Source: Pacificitalea sp040119125 (lineage in GTDB: Bacteria; Pseudomonadota; Alphaproteobacteria; Rhodobacterales; Rhodobacteraceae). Taken from it: a DNA stretch of 64,000 bases. Both the position numbers and the translations under genes were made by a program. The stretch spans positions 248,001-312,000 of the forward strand of contig JBEDTR010000005.1 of the NCBI GenBank assembly GCA_040119125.1, written 5' to 3'. Shown piece after piece: positions 41,094 through 48,268 of this stretch. The notes below the pieces were generated by a model that was not told the DNA's origin, did not search any database, and worked only from the letters and a program-made list of their open reading frames with translations. Positions within the stretch are counted from its first letter, which is position 1. Each line of letters opens with the position of its first letter.

Positions 41094-41131
41094 GACAGGC
41101 GGTGCTCTGCCCAGCACCGCCTGTCTTTTTT
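41094..41131 (+). terminator. Orphan strong intrinsic terminator upstream of terC
   Basis: GACAGGCGGTGCT (41094-41106) pairs perfectly over 13 bp with AGCACCGCCTGTC (41113-41125), followed by six T residues. No coding gene lies upstream on this strand for more than 1 kb, since the neighbours run leftward. It therefore ends either an unannotated RNA starting after about 40,900 or a terC leader that is attenuated. Two CCTGTC copies (41049-41054, 41054-41059) could pair with GACAGG of the terminator arm as a weak alternative fold. The rest of 40860-41273 shows no gene. Confidence 0.75.
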
Positions 41132-41273
41132 GGGACCACCTGAATGCCCCAACCCCCCAATTTCGCAAGGAATTATGCGAGATTTTTAAATTGCGCGGTT
41201 GCCTGCCCCGCAACGCTGGGGCTAGTCTGCCAGCGATTCATCTGACGCCTCAGCACGCAAGGACAGACGCCCC

Positions 41274-42092
41274 ATGGCCGAATTCATCACCGTCGAAAAC
41301 CTCGGCAATCTGCTGGTGCTGCTGTTTCTTCAGGCGGTGCTCGGCTTCGACAATCTGCTCTATATTTCGATCGAGTCGCAGCGCGCGCCGGTGGCGCATC
41401 AAAAATCCGTACGATTCTGGGGCATCATCATCGCCGTGGCACTGCGTGTCGTGCTGCTGTTTGCGATGGTCCAGTTGCTGGGGCTGCTGACCGATCCCTT
41501 CTACGTTTTTAATTGGGAGGGCGTTTTGGAAGGCGGGGTGAACTTTGCCACGGTCGTGTTCATTTTTGGCGGCGTGTTCATCATGTATACGGCGGTCAAG
41601 GAAATCAGCCACATGCTTCGGATCGAGCATATCGGTGCTGACGTGAACGCCAAATCGGGCAAATCCGCGACCCAAGTCGTGGTGCTAATTGTAATGATGA
41701 ACCTGATCTTCAGCTTCGATTCGGTGCTGTCGGCGTTGGCCATTACCGATGTGTTCTGGGTGCTGGCGACGGCGATCATCCTATCCGGCGTCGCGATGCT
41801 GGTGCTGGCCGACGGGGTCACCAACTTCCTCAGGAAAAACCGCATGTATGAGGTTCTGGGCCTGTTCATCCTGCTGATCGTCGGCGTCGTCCTGCTGGGT
41901 GAGGCGGGCCCCGCCGCGGCGCATGCGATGCATGACGACAGCCTGCAGATCCGGCTGTTCGGCTATGAACTGCTGCCGATGTCCAAGACCACGTTCTATT
42001 TCTCCGTCGCGGTTCTGTTCATCGTGGAATTTGTGCAGACGGGCTACAAGCGCAAGCTCGATGCCGAGGCCCGGTCCGAGCGGCACAGCTGA
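41274..42092 (+). CDS. TerC family integral membrane protein
   Basis: A 272-residue protein with seven to eight predicted helices and the TerC marks: LFLQAVLGFDNLLYISIES (acidic residues in the first helices), SGKSATQVVVLIVMMNLIFSFDSVLSALAIT, and LVLADGVTNFLRKN. TerC/Alx relatives move Mn2+ or protect exported metalloproteins, and TerC is the membrane core of tellurite/stress Ter systems. It carries a less common central insert with HMLRIEHIGADVNAKSGKS. AAGGA lies upstream of the ATG. It opens the co-oriented run that continues with XpaC-like and TelA genes, after a 150-bp gap. Confidence 0.92.
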   Translation: MAEFITVENLGNLLVLLFLQAVLGFDNLLYISIESQRAPVAHQKSVRFWGIIIAVALRVVLLFAMVQLLGLLTDPFYVFNWEGVLEGGVNFATVVFIFGGVFIMYTAVKEISHMLRIEHIGADVNAKSGKSATQVVVLIVMMNLIFSFDSVLSALAITDVFWVLATAIILSGVAMLVLADGVTNFLRKNRMYEVLGLFILLIVGVVLLGEAGPAAAHAMHDDSLQIRLFGYELLPMSKTTFYFSVAVLFIVEFVQTGYKRKLDAEARSERHS

Positions 42093-42245
42093 ATGCCCGC
42101 CCCGTCCGTCACGCGGCACCCGCGCAATCCGCGCGGCGGGATCGGCATTTTCCCGCCCGCAGTGCTGGCAGGGGAAAGCGCGCTCGGGTATAGATGACGC
42201 CAAGGATCACGAATGCCCACTCCCTAGCGCAAGGTGCGCCTGCCC

Positions 42246-42329
42246 ATGCCCAGAACCGGACTGTCGAAACTATCCTATGCGCTGCTGCTGGTCCTGATCG
42301 TCTATGCTGCGCTGAACGGCGCGGGATAA
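42246..42329 (+). CDS. 27-residue single-helix membrane peptide
   Basis: A small open frame with an ATG at 42246 and TAA at 42327-42329. The product has a basic/polar head (MPRTGLSKLSY), one hydrophobic helix (ALLLVLIVYAAL) and a short polar end (NGAG), matching a positive-inside single-pass peptide. AAGGTG lies about 10 bp upstream. It lies 10 bp before the XpaC-like gene, so it would be cotranscribed. It is too short for family evidence; the orderly topology and position are the support. Confidence 0.4.
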   Translation: MPRTGLSKLSYALLLVLIVYAALNGAG

Positions 42330-42339
42330 AGCGGGACGG

Positions 42340-43275
42340 ATGATGTCACAGCGATACGGTGGAAAATTCAGCCCCTCGGGCGATGACGGCGGCGCGAGGG
42401 AGGCAGGCGGCCCCTCCGGGCAGAGTTCCCGACATCACCGCGCCACGCCCCCTGCCAATCCGTTCGAGGGACGGCGCAGGTCGCGCATGGGCGGGCGCGT
42501 CAACCTGCTGTTCGTGGCCCCGCTGGCATTGGTCTTCACGGCGTTCTCCTCTGGTCCGGTGGGGCTTGCGACCGACCTCATCGCCTTGGGCGTCTTGTGG
42601 TTTGGCGCATGGCTCACGCGGGAAGGGGTGCGCGCGCGGGAAGCTTATGATGCGCGCAAGGTTGCGCGGCGCCCTGCCCTTCCCCGCAAATTGATTGGTG
42701 CCGCCACCACCGGGCTTGGCATCGCGACCGCGGCGTTTGGCCCGGACGCAAGCCTGCTGGGGCCGATCCTGTTGGGTCTGGTCGGCGTCGGGCTGCATGT
42801 GATGTCGTTCGGGTCCGATCCGTTGACGGCCAAGGGCATGGATGATGTCGACACCCGCCAGCATGGCCGGGCCATGCGCGCCGTGGGCGAGGCCGAGAAA
42901 ATGCTGACCGAAATGCGCGCCGCCATTCAAAGCACCGGCGACCGGCGGATGCAGGCGCGCGTCGAAAAATTCAGCACGACAGCCCGCACCATGTTTCGCA
43001 CGGTGGAAGAAGACCCACGGGATTTGACCGCGGCGCGGAAATATCTGACGGTCTACATGATGGGGGCGCGTGACGCGGCGGTGAAATTCGCCGGATTGCA
43101 GGCCCGTGACCGTGACACCAAAACCCGTGCCGAATTCGAGGCGCTGCTCGACGATCTGGAGCAGAACTTCGCGGCACGCACCCAGAAGATGCTGGCGGAT
43201 GACCGTATCGATCTGGACGTGGAAATTGACGTGCTGCGGGATCGGCTGCGGCGAGACGGGATCAGCGCGCAATAG
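42340..43275 (+). CDS. XpaC-like protein (5-bromo-4-chloroindolyl phosphate hydrolysis family)
   Basis: A 311-residue protein. Residues 1-50 are polar and probably disordered, two membrane helices follow (about 56-74 and 80-97, NLLFVAPLALVFTAF and DLIALGVLWFGAWL), a third hydrophobic hairpin covers about 122-160, and the C-terminal ~150 residues form a soluble helical domain (RAVGEAEKMLTEMRAAI, FSTTARTMFRTVEEDPRDL, LLDDLEQNFAARTQKML). This is the XpaC family, named for an indirect phosphatase phenotype in Bacillus and usually encoded next to TelA. It is probably a membrane partner of TelA, not a hydrolase. TelA follows after 51 bp. Confidence 0.82.
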   Translation: MMSQRYGGKFSPSGDDGGAREAGGPSGQSSRHHRATPPANPFEGRRRSRMGGRVNLLFVAPLALVFTAFSSGPVGLATDLIALGVLWFGAWLTREGVRAREAYDARKVARRPALPRKLIGAATTGLGIATAAFGPDASLLGPILLGLVGVGLHVMSFGSDPLTAKGMDDVDTRQHGRAMRAVGEAEKMLTEMRAAIQSTGDRRMQARVEKFSTTARTMFRTVEEDPRDLTAARKYLTVYMMGARDAAVKFAGLQARDRDTKTRAEFEALLDDLEQNFAARTQKMLADDRIDLDVEIDVLRDRLRRDGISAQ

Positions 43276-43326
43276 CGTGGCCTGACGGAACTGGGCTGAA
43301 TGCAGCCCGACAGGAGTGGGATTGCG

Positions 43327-44604
43327 ATGAACGAGTTCAAGCAGGACGCAAACGGCACAGGCCCGCAGGCAAGTTCGCAGCCGCCCGTGGCGCAGGAACT
43401 GGCCACCGCCGCGGCGCCGGGTCGTGACAGTGCCACCCATGAGGTGGAACAGCTTAGCGCCGTCGTGCTGGCAGATCCCGCCCCCGCCGATGCGATCACC
43501 CCGCTCGATCAGGCCGACGCGCCGATGTCTGAGGAAATCCGCAAGCGGATGGCCGAGATCGACATGGGCGACACCAACTCCATCGTGTCTTTCGGCTCCG
43601 GCGCGCAGGCCGAGTTGCAGAAGATCAGCCAATCGATGCTGGCGGATGTGAAAAACAAGGATGTGGGACCGGCAGGCGATGGTCTGCGCGATATCGTCGG
43701 CACGATCCGCGGTTTTTCGGTCAGCGAACTGGATGTGCGGCGCAAGCGCAGCTTCTTTGAGAAGCTGCTGGGCCGGGTCGCGCCCTATTCCAAGTTTGTC
43801 GCCAAATATGAGGAGGTGCAGGATCAGATCGACCGCATCACCACCAACCTGCTGCAGCATGAACACCAGCTGCTGAAGGACATCAAATCGCTCGACCTGC
43901 TCTATGACCGGACGCTGGAATTCTACGATGAACTGGCGCTTTATATTGCGGCGGGCGAGGCGAAGCTGGCGGAATTCGACACGCAGGTGATCCCCGCCAA
44001 GGAGGCACAGGTCCAAGCCGCGCCCGAGGACGATCAGGTGATCCGCGCGCAGGAGCTGCGCGATATGCGCGCCGCGCGCGACGATCTGGAACGCCGTGTG
44101 CATGATCTGAAACTGACGCGTCAGGTCACGATGCAGTCCCTGCCTTCGATCCGGCTGGTGCAGGAAAACGACAAGAGCCTCGTGACCAAGATCAACTCGA
44201 CCTTGGTCAACACCGTGCCGCTGTGGGAAACCCAGCTGGCGCAGGCGGTGACCATCCAGCGCAGCGCCGAAGCGGCAGGCGCGGTTCGCGAAGCCACCGA
44301 TCTGACGAACGAATTGCTGACCGCCAATGCCAAGAACCTGCGCACCGCCAACAAAACCGTGCGCGAGCAGATGGAGCGCGGGGTCTTCGACATCGAAGCC
44401 GTGCGCGCCGCCAATGCCGATCTGATCGCCACCATCGAGGAAAGCCTGCAGATCGCGGATGAGGGCAAGCGTCGCCGCACCGAAGCCGAGGGCGAGCTTC
44501 ATAAGATGGAAGCGGAACTGCGCGATACGCTGGCCTCTGCCAAGGCTCGATCCGACGCACAGGGCCGTGCCGCGGGAGCCGCCGTTCCCCCCGTGCAGCG
44601 CTGA
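43327..44604 (+). CDS. TelA family toxic anion resistance protein
   Basis: A 425-residue soluble, largely coiled-coil protein of the TelA/KlaA family. After a disordered leader of about 60 residues, family blocks are FSVSELDVRRKRSFFEKLLG, YEEVQDQIDRITTNLLQHEHQLLKDIKSLD, QDIRAVRD-like DMRAARDDLERRVHDLKLTRQV, and SIRLVQENDKSLVTKINSTLVNTVPLW. TelA proteins were found through tellurite resistance and also tolerate cell-wall antibiotics and nisin. The ATG at 43327 follows CAGGAGTGG; another ATG at 43300 is in frame. It sits between XpaC-like and DUF2927 genes. Confidence 0.92.
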   Translation: MNEFKQDANGTGPQASSQPPVAQELATAAAPGRDSATHEVEQLSAVVLADPAPADAITPLDQADAPMSEEIRKRMAEIDMGDTNSIVSFGSGAQAELQKISQSMLADVKNKDVGPAGDGLRDIVGTIRGFSVSELDVRRKRSFFEKLLGRVAPYSKFVAKYEEVQDQIDRITTNLLQHEHQLLKDIKSLDLLYDRTLEFYDELALYIAAGEAKLAEFDTQVIPAKEAQVQAAPEDDQVIRAQELRDMRAARDDLERRVHDLKLTRQVTMQSLPSIRLVQENDKSLVTKINSTLVNTVPLWETQLAQAVTIQRSAEAAGAVREATDLTNELLTANAKNLRTANKTVREQMERGVFDIEAVRAANADLIATIEESLQIADEGKRRRTEAEGELHKMEAELRDTLASAKARSDAQGRAAGAAVPPVQR

Positions 44605-44615
44605 AAGGGGGGCCA

Positions 44616-45638
44616 GTGACGCGCGCCACACGATCCAGAGCATGTCATTCTAAGACCACCGAGGGATCTGCCGGGCGGCCCGGCGAGGTGACCCCGCCCG
44701 CCGGCTGGCGGCGCGGGATACTTGCGTTGTGCCTGACGGTCATCACCGCCTGCGAAACCGCAGCCCCTGTATCCAGCCCCGCCCCCGCGACCCGCCCCGA
44801 GCCACAAATCGCGGCTCCGCGTGCCAAGCCGGGCGAGGCCAGCCGCAAACTTTCGGCCCATTATGCGCGGGTGGAAAGCGATCTGCGTGCGCAGGGCCTG
44901 CTGCGGCAGGATGGGGGCGGACCGGACACGCCCTATAATGCCCGCCAACTGACCGAAAACTTCCTGCGCATCGCGCTTTACGACGAATATGTCAGCCGCG
45001 GCGGCACGTTGGTTGCTGAACAGACCGAAAGCCGCCTGCGCCGCTGGGAACAGCCCGTCCGCGTGCAGGTCAGCTTTGGCGACACTGTCCCCGACACGCA
45101 GCGCCGCGATGATCGCCGTGACATCGACAGCTATATCAAGCGTCTGGCGGATGTGAGCGGGCACCCGATTTCCACCACCAGCGGAACCGGCAATTTTCAG
45201 GTGCTGGTTCTGAACGAAGACGAACGCCCGACCTATGGCGACACGTTGCGCCAGATGGTGCCCGGCATCGACCCGACCGCCGTGCGCACCATCGAGAACA
45301 TGACCGAAGATACGTTCTGTCTGGTCTTTGCCTTCTCGCGCGGGACCGAGAGCGCCTATACCCGCGCCATCGCCGTGATCCGTGGCGAGCATCCCGATCT
45401 GCTGCGCCTGTCGTGCATTCACGAGGAAATCGCGCAAGGGTTGGGGCTGGCCAATGACAGCCCGCGTGCCCGACCCTCGATCTTCAACGATGATGAGGAA
45501 TTCGGCCTGCTGACCACACAGGACGAAATGATGCTGCGGATGCTTTACGACGACCGTCTGCGCCCCGGCATGAGTGTCGCCGAGGCCCGCCCCATCGCCA
45601 AAACCATTGCCGAGGAGCTGCTGGGCGGGCCAAGCTGA
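44616..45638 (+). CDS. DUF2927 domain-containing lipoprotein
   Basis: A 340-residue protein with an N-terminal hydrophobic segment ending in a lipobox-like VITAC (Cys near residue 46), so it is probably a lipoprotein of the periplasm. After an Ala/Pro spacer, the DUF2927 domain covers about residues 105-330 (LTENFLRIALYDEY, IDSYIKRLADVSGHPIS, and the zinc-metalloprotease-like segment LSCIHEEIAQGLGLANDSP followed by DEEFGLLTTQDEMMLRMLYD). The HEEIAQGLGL block resembles the HExxH-type motif with the second His missing, so catalysis is uncertain. GTG start at 44616, 11 bp after the telA stop: clearly the same operon. Confidence 0.82.
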   Translation: MTRATRSRACHSKTTEGSAGRPGEVTPPAGWRRGILALCLTVITACETAAPVSSPAPATRPEPQIAAPRAKPGEASRKLSAHYARVESDLRAQGLLRQDGGGPDTPYNARQLTENFLRIALYDEYVSRGGTLVAEQTESRLRRWEQPVRVQVSFGDTVPDTQRRDDRRDIDSYIKRLADVSGHPISTTSGTGNFQVLVLNEDERPTYGDTLRQMVPGIDPTAVRTIENMTEDTFCLVFAFSRGTESAYTRAIAVIRGEHPDLLRLSCIHEEIAQGLGLANDSPRARPSIFNDDEEFGLLTTQDEMMLRMLYDDRLRPGMSVAEARPIAKTIAEELLGGPS

Positions 45639-45686
45639 CCCGCACGCGCCACCCCCGGACCCAAAGCCATAGTGACGGAGACCCGC

Positions 45687-46880
45687 ATGGGCATTTTTGA
45701 TTTTCTCTCGGGCCAGTTCATCGACGTCATCCACTGGACCGACGACACCCGCGACACGATGGTCTGGCGGTTCGAGCGCGAAGGCCATGAGATCAAATAT
45801 GGCGCCAAGCTGACCGTGCGCGAAGGTCAGGCGGCGGTGTTCGTCCATGAGGGCCAGTTGGCGGATGTGTTCACGCCGGGCCTCTACATGCTCGAAACCA
45901 ACAACATGCCGATCATGACCTCGCTCCAGCACTGGGATCACGGATTCCGGTCGCCGTTCAAATCCGAGGTCTATTTCGTCTCGACCAACAGGTTCACCGA
46001 CCTGAAATGGGGCACCAAGAACCCGGTGATGCTGCGCGACCCGGAATTCGGCCCCACCCGCATCCGCGCCTTCGGCACCTATGTCATCAAGGTCTCCGAT
46101 CCCGGTCTGTTCATGACCGAAATAGTGGGCACCGATGGCGAATTCACCCGCGACGAGATCAGCTTCCAGATCCGCAACATCATCGTGCAGCAGGCCAGCC
46201 GGGTGATGGCGGGCTCGGGCATTCCCGTGCTCGACATGGCGGCGAACACGCTCGACATGGGCAAGCTCATCGCCGCCGAGGTGACGAAGGTTCTGGACAG
46301 CTACGGGCTGAGCATGCCCGAATTCTACATCGAAAACATCTCTCTCCCCCCTGCCGTGGAGGCCGCGCTGGATAAGCGCACCTCCATGGGGCTGGCGGGC
46401 GATCTGGGCCGGTTCACTCAGTATTCCGCAGCCGAGGCGATGACGGCGGCAGCCTCCAACCCCAATGGCGGGGGCGGTATGGGGGCTGGTCTTGGCATGG
46501 GGATGGGCATGGCGATGGCCAATCAGATGTCCCATGGCAACGCGGGCGGTCAGGCCGGTCCGTGGGGCACAGCGCAGTCGCCACAGCCCGGCCCCTGGGG
46601 TCAGGCAGCGCAGCCACATGCGCAGCCCGCGCAACAGCCCCCCGCGCCGCCACCACCGCCCGTCGAACATGTCTGGCACATCGCCGAAAACGGCGCGACG
46701 CAGGGTCCGTTTTCCAAGGCGCGGCTGGGTCGGATGGCACAGGATGGCAGCCTGACCCGTGAAACATTGGTCTGGACCGCCGGACAGGATGGCTGGAAAC
46801 CGGCGGGGGATGTGAGCGAATTAGCACAGCTGTTCACCGTGATGCCGCCGCCCCCTCCGCCGCCGCCGCCCGCCGTCTGA
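45687..46880 (+). CDS. SPFH-domain protein with C-terminal GYF_2 domain
   Basis: A 397-residue protein. Residues 1-260 form an SPFH/Band-7-like domain of the YdjI/virion-core group (MGIFDFLSGQFIDVIHWTDD, RFEREGHEIKYGAKLTVREGQ, ISFQIRNIIVQQASRVM). A Gly/Met-rich run (about 264-290) and a Pro/Ala/Gln linker lead to a GYF_2 domain (VWHIAENGATQGPFSKARLG, then DGSLTRETLVWTAGQDGWKP), a fold that binds proline-rich ligands. The protein ends in a polyproline run of its own. There is no membrane helix. The ATG at 45687 has GGAG 9 bp upstream. It lies 4 bp before the zinc-ribbon gene, with which this group is often paired. Confidence 0.88.
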   Translation: MGIFDFLSGQFIDVIHWTDDTRDTMVWRFEREGHEIKYGAKLTVREGQAAVFVHEGQLADVFTPGLYMLETNNMPIMTSLQHWDHGFRSPFKSEVYFVSTNRFTDLKWGTKNPVMLRDPEFGPTRIRAFGTYVIKVSDPGLFMTEIVGTDGEFTRDEISFQIRNIIVQQASRVMAGSGIPVLDMAANTLDMGKLIAAEVTKVLDSYGLSMPEFYIENISLPPAVEAALDKRTSMGLAGDLGRFTQYSAAEAMTAAASNPNGGGGMGAGLGMGMGMAMANQMSHGNAGGQAGPWGTAQSPQPGPWGQAAQPHAQPAQQPPAPPPPPVEHVWHIAENGATQGPFSKARLGRMAQDGSLTRETLVWTAGQDGWKPAGDVSELAQLFTVMPPPPPPPPPAV

Positions 46881-46884
46881 TCCG

Positions 46885-48069
46885 ATGGCACGTTCAGGTT
46901 TTCCGCATGTGCCGCCGCCTGCGCCCGGCGCGGCCCAACCGCTCGATGATATCGACGCGCCCGAGGTCGAGACCGCCGGTCCCGGCCCCGATGAGGCGCA
47001 TCGCTTCCCCTGTCCTGCCTGTGGCTCGGACCTGCGCTTTGCTCCCGCTGCGGGCAAGCTCATCTGCGATCACTGTGGCTACGAAGATCAGGTCGAAATC
47101 CCGCCCGGTGCCGCGCCGCAGGCGATCCGCGAGCTCGATTTCCGCGCCGCCATCGAGGCCCGTCTGCCAGAAGCGGAGATGGAGGAAACCCGCGTCACCT
47201 CCTGCACCAGTTGCGGCGCGCAGATCGAATTCGACGACGACACCCACGCCCGCGAATGTCCGTTCTGCGCCTCTCCGGTCGTGGTGGATAGCGGCGTGCA
47301 CCGGCATATCAAACCCAAGGGGCTGCTGCCCTTCGGCCTGACCGAACGCAACGCGCATGACGCGATGTCGGACTGGCTTGGCGGGCTGTGGTTCGCGCCC
47401 AGCGGGCTGAAGGATTACGCGCGCAAGGGCCGCAAGATGCAGGGCATTTATGTGCCCTACTGGACCTTTGACGCCGAGACGCAGTCCGATTATCGCGGCC
47501 AGCGCGGCACCGTATACTGGGTGACCCGCACCGTCATGCGCGACGGCAAACCCACTCAACAGCGCGTGCAGAAAATCCGCTGGCGGTCCGTGTCGGGCCG
47601 CGTGGGTCGGTTCTTTGACGATGTGCTGGTGCTGGCGTCCAACACCCTGCCGCGCAAATACACCGACGCGCTGGAGCCGTGGGATCTATCGGCGATGGAG
47701 CCCTACACGCCGGAATTCCTCGCCGGGTTCCGCGCCGAGGGCTATCAGGTTGGGCTCGAGGACGGGTTTCTTGTCGCGCGCGAGAAGATGGACGCGCAGA
47801 TCCAGCGCGACGTGCGCTTCGACATCGGCGGCGACCGGCAGCGGATCGAGGACATCCGCACCCGGATTTCTGGCGTGACGTTCAAACATGTGCTTCTGCC
47901 GGTCTGGCTCGCCGCCTATAAATACCGGGGCAAGACCTACCGTTTTGTCGTCAATGGCCGCACAGGGCGCGTGCAGGGCGAGCGCCCATGGTCGAAGGTC
48001 AAGATCGCGCTGGCCGTGCTGCTGGGCCTGATCGTCGCGGCGGTGGCCGGGTATTTTGGCGGGCGCTGA
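46885..48069 (+). CDS. Membrane-anchored double zinc-ribbon protein
   Basis: A 394-residue protein with two zinc ribbons: CPACGSDL...CDHCGYED (Cys near residues 43, 46, 63 and 66) and CTSCGAQI...CPFCASP (near 110, 113, 131 and 134). The middle part holds paired aromatic strands (GIYVPYWTFDAETQSDYRGQ, VLLPVWLAAYKYRGKTYRF) as in Bacillus YdjJ/YtxH-like Zn-ribbon proteins, and one C-terminal membrane helix (about 371-390, IALAVLLGLIVAAVAGYF). Automatic annotation often calls such proteins primosomal N' or helicase-like, which the sequence does not support. It is the last gene of the TerC-to-zinc-ribbon run and probably anchors the SPFH partner at the membrane. Confidence 0.8.
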   Translation: MARSGFPHVPPPAPGAAQPLDDIDAPEVETAGPGPDEAHRFPCPACGSDLRFAPAAGKLICDHCGYEDQVEIPPGAAPQAIRELDFRAAIEARLPEAEMEETRVTSCTSCGAQIEFDDDTHARECPFCASPVVVDSGVHRHIKPKGLLPFGLTERNAHDAMSDWLGGLWFAPSGLKDYARKGRKMQGIYVPYWTFDAETQSDYRGQRGTVYWVTRTVMRDGKPTQQRVQKIRWRSVSGRVGRFFDDVLVLASNTLPRKYTDALEPWDLSAMEPYTPEFLAGFRAEGYQVGLEDGFLVAREKMDAQIQRDVRFDIGGDRQRIEDIRTRISGVTFKHVLLPVWLAAYKYRGKTYRFVVNGRTGRVQGERPWSKVKIALAVLLGLIVAAVAGYFGGR

Positions 48070-48268
48070 GTGCAAGCCTGACCCCTAACCGGGACGGCGA
48101 TGCTGCACATAAACGGCGGTCGATGCCGGGGCGGTCATTGCCCCCATAAAGCGCTACGCCGTGAGGACAGGCAAACGCGCGTGAGCGCGGGGGTGATGGC
48201 GACAAATACGTTCGCACTCCGAGGTCTAGGAGCCGATTTGCGTCACTTCTCGCCTCGCCTGCGGGCCC

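Noticed and set aside
42346..46679. Two long leftward frames (765 and 726 codons) across the XpaC, TelA, DUF2927 and SPFH genes
   Set aside because: They are shadows of four well-supported rightward genes and have no domain resemblance.
46885..48069. Primosomal protein N' / helicase annotation for the zinc-ribbon protein
   Set aside because: Only the zinc ribbons are shared; there are no Walker A or DEAH motifs, and the protein ends in a membrane helix.
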